DNA from: Siphonodentalium dalli
Taxonomy: Eukaryota; Mollusca; Scaphopoda; Gadilida; Siphonodentaliidae
NCBI GenBank assembly: GCA_032622095.1
Contig: CP136063.1
Location: 62,323,897 to 62,387,896 of the forward strand
DNA length: 64,000 nt
Reading direction: 5' to 3'
Below are positions 47,940 to 58,921 of this stretch, piece by piece. The translations under genes were made by a program, and so were the position numbers. Positions within the stretch are counted from its first letter, which is position 1. Each line of letters opens with the position of its first letter. The notes under the pieces were generated by a model. The model searched no databases. It was given only the letters and a program-made list of their open reading frames with translations, and was not told the DNA's origin.

Positions 47940-48128
47940 CTAAAAGTGTGAAGCACAAATCACCGAATGTTCCGATGGTTTCCATTTTTTCTGCTTTTTA
48001 TTTTGGTCACTTCGTCTAATTGAATTGATCCATTTTTCGCGAAGTTCTTTATTCCATATGTCATCGCCTTTTGGAAAATGATGACCACCACGATTGTTGC
48101 AGAACATTGCAGAACATTGGCTCGGCAT
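47940..48128 (-). pseudogene. THAP zinc-finger N-terminus, with in-frame stop
   Basis: From the ATG at 48128: MPSQCSAMFCNNRGGHHFPK, then LREKWINSIRR, KKWKPSEHSVICASHF, then TAG (47942-47940), after which the frame continues EDDCLSRFNKYK. This is a THAP domain (C2CH zinc finger: C-x4-C, later C-x2-H, with the conserved HFP, W and P). THAP proteins bind DNA and derive from P-element-type transposases. The TAG sits directly after HF, where the family continues, so the copy is probably dead or newly mutated. No downstream exon is found. Confidence 0.8.
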
Positions 48129-48390
48129 ATTTTCTAATATTCAGCCACATAATTCACAGAAAGTATATATAAACGAAATGCAAGATGTAGCTTGTGTCAA
48201 AGCTAATGCTTAAATGAAGCTGTTTACATTTCAACCGGAAATGAAGTGGTCCACTGAATTATCCACCTAGCGGCCATACTGACATGGGAAATAACCGCAA
48301 TATTGTCCCCCATTCACTGTATCATACAGCAGAGATAACCATGCCTCCAATATATTGCCCGACTATAGTGGTTAAGACAAACAAACCTCA

Positions 48391-48630
48391 ATGTCTGACA
48401 GAAAGGAACGACATGATTCAACTTTGGTGGACTCGCCACCAGATTTTGCTGAATTGTTCTTTAATTCTACTGAAACTTCTTTGAAATCTCGACAAGGATA
48501 CAATTATTATCATGAGGGCTACATACATCCAGTGTCAATGTTTATTTGGGGTGACAAAGCAGTTTATTGGGGCAAAATGCCACCGAAGCATTACAATTTG
48601 TTCATTATATTTTTGTTCTTTGTTAGTTAA
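48391..48630 (+). CDS. Short unknown ORF with immediate poly(A) signal
   Basis: The 79-codon frame starts MSDRKERHDSTLVDSPPDFA and includes KSRQGYNYYHEGYIHPVSMF. The Y-x-x-E-G-Y-I-H pattern recalls the region before the SWIM finger in YqaJ-type mobile-element proteins, but the rest is absent. TAA is followed within three bases by AATAAA. It lies head-to-head with the THAP start, 263 bases away, so the two could share a promoter. Identity is unsure. Confidence 0.35.
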   Translation: MSDRKERHDSTLVDSPPDFAELFFNSTETSLKSRQGYNYYHEGYIHPVSMFIWGDKAVYWGKMPPKHYNLFIIFLFFVS

Positions 48631-49109
48631 ATAAAGTTTGGAAAATAATAAGATGGTTTATTATGATGTGCAACCGTTGGTCAGACTTAACGTTCAGGAG
48701 TAGGTGAGCTGCGCTAAATAGGGGTAGGTCATAGATGAAATTAAAGAAACTGTTATTGAATATTTAGATTTTATCTACTGAAATCAAAAATCACATCCCT
48801 TCTGAGAATGAGAGGCTATATGGACTTTGGATACTGATCAGCTTTATGATGTCATGTTAAATCTAGATTTTCATGTGGCGACAAGTTCCATTTTGTTGAA
48901 TTTCTTATTCCGTCAGTGGTTGTGGCTCATGGACAGACGAGAACGAAGAGCTTGGCTAGTGAATTTTCTAGTGAATTATGAGAAATTTCAATGATATCAA
49001 ACCTTTAGATAAAGTTTATATTGGAATGGTCTATGATTGATTTTGGAGGGTTGTACAGGTAATAAAAGTCATGAAATTTCCAACTCTTTGACCATTTTGA
49101 CCAAAGTTC

Positions 49110-49138
<29 letters not shown>
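49110..49138 (+). repeat. Run of 29 G
   Basis: Uninterrupted G homopolymer in intron-like DNA of the relic gene. The length may be affected by assembly. Confidence 0.8.
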
Positions 49139-49140
<2 letters not shown>

Positions 49141-49352
49141 AAGAAGTAAAACCCTCAGAAAATTGTATTTTACAAACGAAGTCTTCGCCACCAGGAAATC
49201 AAAAGACAGTAGATGAACTGAGTTCAGGACTGCTTGATACCAGTTGCCACAAAGACTGAAAACCCACTGTCATTCACCCAATTACTAACAGTGTAGTTCG
49301 TTGCTGAGAGTTATTGATATCAAATGGAAAGAAATCTCTACCATAAAGTTGG

Positions 49353-49866
49353 ATTATCTCTTTAATTAACAAATTTTAAATAGTTGCGTGGGTATAAAAT
49401 AATCAATATGATCTGAAGAACCCTGTCCGGGAAGGCCTCTTATCAATTAATATTGATTTTATTTCGATATATTTTATTGGGCCCATTTATTTGTCTATTT
49501 TTAGAACAGACCATTCGGGTAATACCATATAGCGATAGAGAGCATTAGGCTGTTCCTATGGCTACGTACCGAACGTCAAATGTCTCAGATTGATTGGTTG
49601 TATTATTTTATTCCATAGTTATAAGTGATAATGAGTATAATTAACGTTTATTTGTGACAAAATTATGCAATAACATTTCTGGTCTCTGTTAACAGTAACC
49701 ACTATTGTTCGTTAGCTAAACAACCACACCTTTTTACAGCAGAAAATATTCGAAATAAAATTAATATTAATCGATAGAAACATTTCCGGACAGGAGTCCG
49801 ATTCAGATCTAATAGTTTATACCCCGGTAACTATATAATACAGGTTTACAAAGAGATAATCCACCT
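49353..49866. mobile_element. Non-autonomous DNA element, about 130-base TIRs
   Basis: The left arm 49353-49487 and right arm 49741-49866 are reverse complements with differences. Shared segments are ggattatctcttt, GGGTATAAA, GATCTGAA, CCTGTCCGG and ttaatattgattttatttcg. The sister blocks at 18990 and 35015 lack it (aaatctctacccatgcacat then acatctttaaatgacagg), so it is an insertion that replaced about 13 bases of that exon relic. Confidence 0.75.
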
Positions 49867-51877
49867 TTAAATGACAGGAAACTAAATGCTTTGCCATTAC
49901 TGCTTTGAACTGAAGATGTGGAGAAGCTCAATATATACCTCACAAAAACAGCAAATAAATGATCTAGTGCTATACCTGAAGACTGTTCTACGTTCATCGC
50001 ATGCGCTCATGGCCGTGTAATATAATATCGCTGGTTACCACCGGAGAATTTCACCAGGCGACTCTAACTGTGCTGCGCAATCCAGACAAAACAAGAGATT
50101 GAATGTACACAGGACCAACACTGCGTCTTATGAGATGGGACGACAAGGCAACAGAGGAATACAATATGTTGTAAATTATATAATTTTAATTATACCCACC
50201 AAAGAGAACTGGACATTTGGAAACAGCAATCTGCAGCACTATCAGACAGTCGAGAAGCTATTTGGGATACCAATCAGAAATGATTCCACAGATCAGAATC
50301 AGTGGTATACCTTAAGACTGTTCTATCGTTCATCACATGCACTAATGGCCATGTGATATACATGTAGTATCGCTGGTTACCACTGGAGAATTTCACCTGG
50401 CGCCTCGAAAAAATAATACATTTTATGTGCAAAGAAGGACCAACGCTGCGAGGAATACAGTATGTTGTAAACTATGTAATTTTAATTATATCCACCATCA
50501 ACTATGTAATTTTAATTATATCCACCAAAGAAAACTGGATTGAACCTTCCCCGATTCTCAGTCATCTTCCCAACACTACCACTGGAAAGAATTCCACAGA
50601 AAGTCAAATGCGAGGCAGTTGAACTTACCATATGTTAGAAGTAGCAGCTTGCAAAAGCACACAATTCTAGAACAACCACAGATTTTTGCCGCTTCAGCAA
50701 TGTCAACATGACAATCTAATATGTTTAAGTCTAACGTTGTTCAAAGGTCACCGTTATCCAGGACCAGACTTTTTAGTAAAGATGTTTAAGTTTAACGTGG
50801 TGCAAAGGTCACCGTTATCCAGGACCAGACTTTTAGATAGAGAAGAAAGAGCGGAGGACATACCAGCGTATGCATTCATTGTATCTTGATAATTGATAAT
50901 TAAATAGCTTTTAAACAAACATCAGTGACCGTATTTTAGCAGATAATTTGGGATAATAATCCATGACGATTCCACAGATCAGAATCGGTGGTATACCTCA
51001 GACTGTTCGATCGTCATTCCGCCTCATGGCCGTGTTATATAATATTGCTGGTTATCACGGCAGAATTTCACATGGTGACTCTACCTGTGCTGCGGAATCC
51101 GAACAAAATGTGAAATTTTATGTGCGAAGCAGGACCAACGCTGCGTCTTCTGATATGGTACGACAAAGCCACAGAGAAATACAGTATGACTTTATAGCCA
51201 CCAAAGATGATGGACCTCCAGCATATATATGGATAGGAAAATCATTGCAATGTTCAAAACAGAGTTCTGCCAAAGAATTAAAACAACCCATTAACTGTCA
51301 TACATATGGACGAGTAGTCAGTCATTAATAATGCGACATAATATCAGCTGACAATTAGTAACAGATGGCCATTGTGACAATTACAAAGACCACCAGCCAA
51401 TATTCACACAGTCTATGTCCTTATAGCCCCCAATGATGATGGGCCTCTAGCATATATTCAGAATAGGAAAATCATTGGAATGTTCAAAATAAGAGTTCTG
51501 CCAAAGAATTAAACCAACCCAATTGCTGCCCTACATATGGATCAGAAGTTGATATGAACGATAACACAAGAGCCAATAAATTCTGTAAAATAATGAAGAG
51601 GTTGGTCTGTAACATTGATTTTTTGTCTATACAGTGGCTCTCAGCAAGTAATAGTTTTAATCTTCACATGTAAAATGTACTAAATGCAGCATTATTTGAT
51701 GCATTAATCCAGCTAAGTCAGTTCATTAACAAATTCTTATATTCTATAATTAAATGTTCTCATAATCTAGTATTGTATTTGAAAAACATCACACAAAATT
51801 GGAACCATTTTTGTAGCAACTGTTCCATTTTATAGATTGTAAGCAATTAATAACAATTCTGAAAACATGTAAACATA

Positions 51878-52004
51878 CAGTAATGCCCTAAATAATTGAC
51901 TCCTTAACCACAGCAGAATTACAAATAATTTTTAAGGATTTAATCAGAAATATGGCTTGTTGCCATCCATCAGAATGCACTCACCAAATTAATTAGGGCA
52001 TTAC
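51878..52004. mobile_element. Left part of a 129-base MITE with TA target site
   Basis: It starts CAGTAATGCCCTAAATAATT after a TA (51876-51877), and its right terminal repeat AATTAATTAGGGCATTAC reaches 52004. The missing TG and the flanking TA lie at 60001-60004, on the far side of the large element. A TA duplication and CAGT ends suggest a Tc1/mariner-type MITE. It is the landing site of the 8-kb element. Confidence 0.8.
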
Positions 52005-52076
52005 CAGGTCGGGCACAGGTACCAATCGATCTCCGGAGACCGAACGATCTAGGAAGACCGTTCGGTCTCCCCAAAT
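52005..52076 (+). repeat. Left terminal inverted repeat (72 bases)
   Basis: Identical in reverse complement to 59924-59995. It contains its own hairpin: GGAGACCGAACG (12 bases) pairs with CGTTCGGTCTCC across a 12-base loop, and an adjacent CTCCGGAG palindrome. Such a folded end could be a transposase recognition site. Confidence 0.95.
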
Positions 52077-52627
52077 TACTATGTTAATGAAGGAAGTCAT
52101 TGACGCGCACCGAAGCGACAGCGAAATCAGGTAACATCGAAAAATGTTGATCAAAATATAATTTTAGAGATGACTACCTGAGGGGATCATAACGGCACTA
52201 ATGTCGTATTTGAGTGCACATTCTTATTATTTTACCGGATGTTCTGCTGTTGATGAAAGAATTAGTTGACATAAACAATATTGTCAACATACGAGATAGA
52301 TTTTTTCCCATGCCATAATCGTGGTTGGATCAAGTGAACATCATCCAATCTCAAACTGTGTTGCAATCGGTGATTGGTTGGAATGCAAAGGTATGTTCTA
52401 TTAAATTAATGGGTACAATTTGTCGCAGCAGAAATAACAGCGGTCAACTACGGAAACACATAGAGGTAAAAACACTAACATATTTCGCTTGACGACCGGA
52501 CTGAAACGGTTCTATCGCTTACTATCCGTGGCAATGTATCCTACCACAATTAAATATGGTATAGCCCACAGATATCACAATCACGATTTATGCTGATCTG
52601 GTGACGACCACTCCCATTTGAAGGAGA

Positions 52628-52635
52628 TATAAAAG
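52628..52635 (+). promoter_or_regulatory. TATA box of the MADS-box gene
   Basis: TATAAAAG, 83 bases before the ATG at 52718. A TCAGAC initiator-like sequence follows at about 52652. The match to the mirrored box at 58907-58900 supports both. Confidence 0.55.
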
Positions 52636-52717
52636 CAAACAGAAATTTATATCAGACAGAAATAGCTACATAAAGAACAGCTGGACAGCGATATAGTACT
52701 AACTCACCGAACTAGTG

Positions 52718-55700
52718 ATGGAGACAGAAGCAGAAGCTGCGGCTGTGAGTATGCTACTATAGATAAGAGTCTGAAATACATGTATATATGCCTATAATTA
52801 TCATAGAACCATTGCAGCATTATCTCACAATAGTATTTGTTAATTGGAGTAGAATGACAACAACAACATCTTTATACGACTGCCGATAATGCAAAGGCAT
52901 CGGCGATAGGCTGATTTCCCGAAGATAGAAAGAGCATGAATGTTACACTAGTCAGTTTATATACGAGCAGTCAGTCTTTGTTTATTAATTTCGGCTCGAT
53001 ATATCAATAAAGAGCGTTTAATTTATTAGTTTCTTCAGGCAATGACAACAAAAATTAATAGAACTCAATGTGCTTATAGAGATAGAAATTTGGAAAATTG
53101 GAAACTCTGCATTCCCTTTATGCAATTTATATAACATTTCTGGAACGGGCTAATTAATTGGTTATAATTAAATAAATAACGTTTAATTTATTAGTATATG
53201 ATAAAAATCAGTTAATCCACTATACCTGGCACTCAGTGCACATGCTTATATGTGTGGGGATTATTGACAAAGAACGTGTAGGACTTACATATGACTCCTG
53301 AGTGTTTTTTTGTTAAAATAATTGATGTCCTCATAAGTGTTACAGAATGTAATAAAATTTTATATAAAGAAAAAAATGATAATAAATTGTTAGGCCAATG
53401 CATTCTCTTATATATGCGAGGCGACCTATGGTCGACTCGCATATATAAGTAAATGCATTGGCACAGGGTATGCAATGTCATTATGTATTGTTTTTGCAAC
53501 CTGTCCAGTGCCCACAGTTGGATGTTTATTGCAATATAGTTATCTATCTACAAAAATCGATGTCTGATCACCCTGACCTTTGATGGATGGGTTCCTCTAC
53601 TCGAATACAATAAATTTTGATAATGCATATTTAATATATTATTGATATACGAGTATACTCAAACTATGAGAAGATGAACAATTAATTAAAGTATTGTTAT
53701 TTACATTTACAGACGTCTTCCACCGACGACGATGTGGTATATGAAAATGACCAGAGCAAAGACAATCGGGGAAATAACGTCCCTGGCCAGAAGATGAGGG
53801 CGAAGAAGCATCACACGGGCAAAGTGGAATGCAAGTTGATCACCAACGCAAAAGCTCGTGGTCAGACATTCCGGAAACGAAAGTTAACATTGATAAAAAA
53901 GGTAAGTATTTGATTGCTAAATACCTTCATCAAGGTCCTGGTTATTGGCGATGAAATCATCATGTAATGTGTGCATGAATTGCTGCAATTTTTTGTACAG
54001 ATTGATCACATCATCCTTTTTCGATCGTTGAACTTTTTTTAAATAATTCACGATATTCGGTGTGTTCGCCGTCGTAACCAAGTTTGTGAATCTGGAAACG
54101 ATGGAATCATAAAACATATCATTGCAATAAAGAAACACATTGATTATCCAATATATCGTTCAATAAGTTGTTATGTGTACGCAACAAAAAATACAAAAGT
54201 TTCTGTGTGTAAACTCGACTCGCCCCTTTAATTATATCAACGATACTCACCTGATCAAGAAGAACTTCAACCATTCCTTTCAGCTGTGCAATAGTCTTCT
54301 TTTCTAGCCTCTCTGCTGCTTCGCGATCACTTTTCAACACATGGACGGGCTTGACATCGAATTTGTAGTTCCCCTTTTCTGTCGCATGGTTGATATATGC
54401 ATCTCTGTTTTGCATTGCTTTGTCCGTAAAGAGGTGCAACGAGTCGTCTAGTATGTCCCCTCCTGCGATTTGTAATAAGATGAAACGATCAGCTATCTTA
54501 ACATAATTTCTGTAATAGTTTCGAAACGCTCTTTAACCGTAGTCGCTAATAGGAAACCGACGCTCTTATAGTGAATAGTCTATTAGGTTGCTGTCGACGT
54601 GCTGACTTATGGTAATATAAACAATGATAAAGAGCGTTATTTACCAATTTTGAAAGTCATAACTTAGTAAAACTGGCTTTCATTAGACAGTTGGTTCTTG
54701 AATACGGCACTAAATACATAATAATGATAGTGATTGCCTGAGATAAAGTACGGATATATATACGGATATCTGTTGTAACAGCATATTTATACTCAAAGGG
54801 GTATAATTTGCGTTCTGGTATTATTTTAAACAGCTTGGAGCAACTGCTAACCATTCTTATCAGCTGGCGTCCCCCTTCTTTTCGGGACGTTCGTTAAGAG
54901 CTATCAGCTACTCGATTGCAATAGGATTTGTAATATGAACATTCCCCACTCGTCGGACAGGCGTCTTATCAAGTAATTCGCACTCGTTGAAATCGAGGTG
55001 TGAGATGACGCATGTAATATTGTTGGTTTATAGAGCAACCATTGTAAATGTAGAATATTTTAAATACCACATCATGCGTTATCGATATTCAGTATTTAAT
55101 TGGTCCAAATAATCCAGATCATACTATCGCCAAACGATTTTAACTGTGAGATACATAGTCGTAAACACAACAATCTGCGATCGTAAATAGAGTTATCGCT
55201 AGTGGACAGCAACGACGTATTGATTATTGATTATCGATTCTACATGGCTTTGCCTGTTCGCGATTTTCTCACTAACCCCTGGACCTATTTAAATCAAATT
55301 TTCTGTTGCGACTTTGGGTACCCCGGTCGATATTAAAATGGCTTTAGGTGTTAAAAATAAAAAATAAAATTTAAATTGTCAAATAATAATAAAATAGTTA
55401 AATTTAAGAAAAAAAAAATTCATTAAAATTTATTAGTTTGATGAAACTAACACTTACCAGAAAAACATGTTAAGGATATGGATATGTTTGCAGTATCCAG
55501 ATACCCACTTGAATTTAACTCTTTCTGCCATGCGTCTATTTCTTGCGTCAAATCCACTCTACGATGGTGGTCGACGGAGGCGATTTGACCGACAACGTTA
55601 ACTTCTTGATGTTTGATCTTATCTGCAAAAGAATAGAACCTAGGTTGAACATGTCATTTTTATTGTAGGGAAAACAATTGAGCAGCTCGACAGGAGCTGA

Positions 55701-56576
55701 TGTTTTCATTCGGATGAGGTACGAGGAGAAACAAAGTCTCTATTGGGGTACTCCGACCCTAAAGAACGAGTACAAGGTATTGTATAGTTTTCCATAGAAC
55801 AAACATCAATAATTTATTGAACAGTATTATTTTCAATACTTATTTAACAAACACCATTAACTTGTAAAAATCACAACTTATTCTATATTTCCGTGAATCA
55901 TATTTTAATACATATATTTTATGCAGAACAACAATGGTTGACTATCTTGGCGAAAGATGTTAGGAAATAAAGTTTATAGTTGTTATTTTGGCATCGCTTC
56001 AGAACATGTCTAGTGATGACTCGGCTCAGAATTATTATTTCAGAATGAAATTTGTTTAAAGCGTGCATGACAGATAAATATATTTGTATAATGCTGAAAT
56101 ATAATTAGATGTGTGTACATGTATTACTTTCCTTGTCGTATTTCCTGATGTATTTTTATTTTATTATTTTTTCAATTGAAGGAAATGCTGCAAATGAAGG
56201 CTGCAAGAACACCCAGGTCGGAAGAGGCAGAATCGGCGGAGCCATCGACGTCTGGATCAATTACAATATCATCATCAGAACCATCTGTTGTAAATTCGCC
56301 TAGCAATCTTGTTAGGCGAAGAAGTATCGAAACACAGACTGAGAAATATGTGCCCAAGTTGATCTACAGGCGTTCCCCATCTATTGCCCCGAGCATCGAG
56401 ATGAGCGTCTAAAAGCCCACCGCGAGTCCGACCCACAGTATTATGAATACGATGGGGATGAAGACGTCAATGGGGGGAATGTTGTGGTCGTGAACCAGAG
56501 TAGTAGAAGTGCCACGGGTAGAGGAAAAGGGAAAGCTCGTGGTCATGGCAGGGGCAGACCCAAGAAAGGGCAATAA
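52718..56576 (+). CDS. MADS-box (SRF-type) protein of the transposon, four exons
   Basis: Exons: 52718-52744 (METEAEAAA), 53713-53901, 55669-55776 and 56182-56412. Introns are GT-AG and all junctions are phase 0, giving 184 residues. Residues 45-90 form a MADS domain: GKVECKLITNAKARGQTFRK, then RKLTLIKK across the exon 2/3 junction to GKQLSSSTGADVFIRM, aligning with SRF around its TFSKRK and LTG segments. MADS domains dimerise and bind CArG-like DNA. Exon 4 is Ser-rich and closes at TAA 56410. A -1 frame is open beyond it to 56576: PEHRDERLKAHRESDPQYY and a basic tail GRGKGKARGHGRGRPKKGQ with an AT-hook core (RGRP). That reading would give about 239 residues, and AATAAA overlaps its stop at 56572. 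Either a one-base deletion or frameshifting separates the two parts. It may bind the element ends or control its promoters (inference). Confidence 0.85.
53226..53475 (+). repeat. Repeat fragment with palindromic module in MADS intron 1
   Basis: The full palindrome (gccaatgcattctcttatat then atgcgaggcgacctatggtc and its complement) at 53393-53462 matches the core of the piggyBac-type MITEs. The lead-in (aatgataataaattgttagg) matches 26490 and 34465. The TTAA ends are absent, so it did not arrive as an intact MITE. Confidence 0.7.
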
Positions 56577-58841
56577 ATATATTTTAACATGTCTTGCTAA
56601 TACTTGTCTTGTATACCATATACAACAGGAGAAACGCTATTCCAACAACAACAACAACAACCACCACAACATTATCCACAGAAAACCTATTGATTTTAGA
56701 GTTATCCAACTTAATCCGCAATTTGGTTCACGACCGTGGGCTTGTCGACGGTTTACTCCTAATCTTATTACATACATGTACATCTTTAATCATTTTCGGC
56801 ATATACTTCGAACTGTTGCGAAATGATCGTGTTCGAACGAATACTAACCTTTTCAAGGCAGTCCATGTTTCTACACACCCTCTGCCAGCGATGTTTATTT
56901 GGCAGTCCTGGTGGAATCCACATCTTTGTCCTTCGGTTCCTCGACTCCAGGACGAAATCCCCTCCCTCATGAACTGACGGGTCACCTGACTGAGAAAGCA
57001 GCATGTTGATCTAAATATTCGCGAACTTCCTCTGGTGCCTGTAATTTCATTACAAGGTCACGCATAAATATTTCTCGGTAATTCGGCATGTTAACACCGA
57101 ACATCAACAAACTGAGCTTACTTTGAGCCGCATTTATTATGTTTGCATTGTTTCTTCTAGTTCCGATTCTAAAGAGTTGTAGTCCGAAAATGTATGTGAA
57201 AACCATTTCAAATATAAACGTATAGTTTGAATTATTTGTTTGTGATATCCAAATGTACAGACCACATTCAGTTGGAGTTTCATTTTTCGTTTTACAATCA
57301 TCAACGTAGGGTTGCAGGAGTTCATTAGAAGTAGAAAATAGGATGGTAAGAATTTGATAAGCCTTGTGGTGGTCATACGCGCCCCTGCAGGCTGCCATAG
57401 CATTTGGCGACTTGAATCCCAACATTAAACCGACATCTTTAATTATCATGTCCCACAAAAGTTTAAAAATTGCCCGTACATAATTTATCTCATAATGTCC
57501 CAATCCAGGCACCATCAGAATGTTGTTAAATTTTCCGGTTTTATCTTGGTGCCTGGAACCAATTAAATACGGGGACCCATCGCACCCTACTATGGTCCAT
57601 TTGCGATCGTCTTTTATGGCACCAGTTTCCAGCTCTGCCAGCACACTGTCCACTGCTTCGGCGGAACTCGGGTTGACCAATATGGGTTCACCCATAACGA
57701 ATTGAGTATTTTGGACATTTGAAGACATTTTAACATAAGGATAATCATTGTTCACATTAGAATTTCGGATGCGATTTGCCTTATCGTCAACTTCCATACA
57801 TTCACTTTTATTTTGTTTATTTGTGTCAGCTAAAAACGTCAGGCGTTCTTTAATAAACTGAGATCGGCACTCTCGAAATATTTCTTCATGTTTTGACAAA
57901 GCCGAATGAATTTTATCCTTCGCCGACTCCATTTCCCTCAAATCAGTATGGAGCCACTGACGAGTGGATAGTGAATCTTTCCCTTGTATAAACGTATCGT
58001 CCGTTACGATATGTAAAACTGTTGTTATCACACTTAGCAGTGCTTTAGAGTTTACTTGAACCCTCCAACGTCTGGCCAAAACCTGATTGTTGTCCATAAA
58101 TGTTGAAATATTGGAATTGGCAGGAGTTAATGCATTTGACGATTCAGCGTTTGCCCAATTTAAAATTGTTGTGTATGATCCCGCCGGATGAACTTTACTA
58201 TAAATTGAACAGGCGGTTTTACTGCCTGTCATGTAATAATTCATCAAATTAATAATCATGTTCATGGGTCCAATATAGTTTAAGTCCCTCAAGTGGCGAA
58301 TCTGTTCCACGCACATTGCCAGAGAATTTGTTTTTTTTTCACTTGTTAATGTACTGCTGTCGACTATCCCTTCCAAAAACCCTACAATTATTTCATTTTG
58401 AGTTGATAGCCATGTTTTAGTAGAATAATTCTGAAGCGAGTTAGATGTCAGGGGCATCTCACATTGTTCATAAATTTTTTTCCTTTGGGTTTTCCCAATT
58501 TCTTTGGCTATTATAGAAAGACATGTATCGTCCATTGTCGGTATTGCATCCATAATTTCTTCAAAAGTTATTTTAGTGTCAGTTTGTGATGATGATGTAA
58601 TATGTTGTGTACTTAATGAAGGCGAAGATTCAACATCTGCGTTTCCAAGTGTTTGTTGTGCATACGATTCACAATCACCGCACAATCTACGAGCTTTTTT
58701 TGACAGAAAATCTTTTTCGTACAACAAATCTAAAGTCGCTTTTCGTATCCGTCAACTTTTAATAGTTATACACGCGGTGGAATTTGATGAATTCCAATTC
58801 ACATGTTGCTTACAACCACAATCACTTTTCGCACTATCCAT
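54011..58841 (-). pseudogene. Transposase-like gene of the 8-kb element, four exons, two or three lesions
   Basis: Minus-strand exons: A 58841-56845, B 55622-55458, C 54462-54251, D 54091-54011. Joined phases fit exactly (A ends one base into a codon, B starts with two), 818 codons including TGA, provided one extra base near 56992 is ignored. Exon A: MDSAKSDCGCKQH, a TGA at codon 30 (58754-58752), LCGDC, then after a long helical region IVGCDGSPYLIG (about 417-428), VPGLGHYEINYVRAIFKLLW (444-463), YDHHKAYQIL (489-498) and, past the frameshift, HEGGDFVLESRNRR and KMWIPPGLPNKHRW. Exons B-C: DLTQEIDAWQKELNSSGYLD, LDDSLHLFTDKAMQNRD and TIAQLKGMVEVLLDQ. I recall a widespread uncharacterised invertebrate family (cnidarians, amphioxus, molluscs) with the GHxEIN, DHHK, EGGDF and SGYL blocks; its link to transposition is supported here by the TIRs. 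A DDE role for the Asp/Glu residues is inference. Exon D could also be read in a second open frame. Confidence 0.8.
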
Positions 58842-58899
58842 TTTATATCCTCGATTATAGAGATAAACAGGGAACCAAAGCCAAAGCTAATGAGGTGAT

Positions 58900-58907
58900 C
58901 TTTTATA
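58900..58907 (-). promoter_or_regulatory. TATA box of the transposase gene
   Basis: TATAAAAG on the minus strand (CTATAAAAGATC in context), about 60 bases before the ATG at 58841. It is the same octamer as in the MADS promoter. Confidence 0.55.
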
Positions 58908-58921
58908 GAGGCAAATCAATC

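Larger units (their letters stand above)
48860..51650 (+). repeat. Second gene-relic block, same exon order as 43860-46600
   Basis: It contains the NDIKPLDKVYIGMVYD exon (about 48985-49061, with a TGA), the CILQTKSSPPGNQKTVDELS exon (49165-49290), array units (49960-50680, 50940-51185), then IATKDDGPPAYIWIGKSLQC (51190-51250) and a broken exon near 51425-51650. The frame from 50963 to 51328 runs open from array unit into the GPPAYIW exon, showing which frame was coding. A 0.5-kb element interrupts at 49353. Confidence 0.65.

Noticed and set aside
55930-55975. Alternative last exon of the MADS gene (QQWLTILAKDVRK with AATAAA)
   Set aside because: The tatgcag acceptor does not join exon 3 in the required phase, so it was not included, though transcript data could revive it.
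56594-56977. Plus-strand ORFs opposite the transposase C-terminus
   Set aside because: They are antisense shadows of exon A; the minus reading (HEGGDFVLE, KMWIPPGLP) fits the protein family.
58752-58754. TGA at transposase codon 30 as selenocysteine
   Set aside because: No SECIS-like element was recognised, and the neighbouring frameshift shows ordinary decay; a Trp-to-stop change is simpler.
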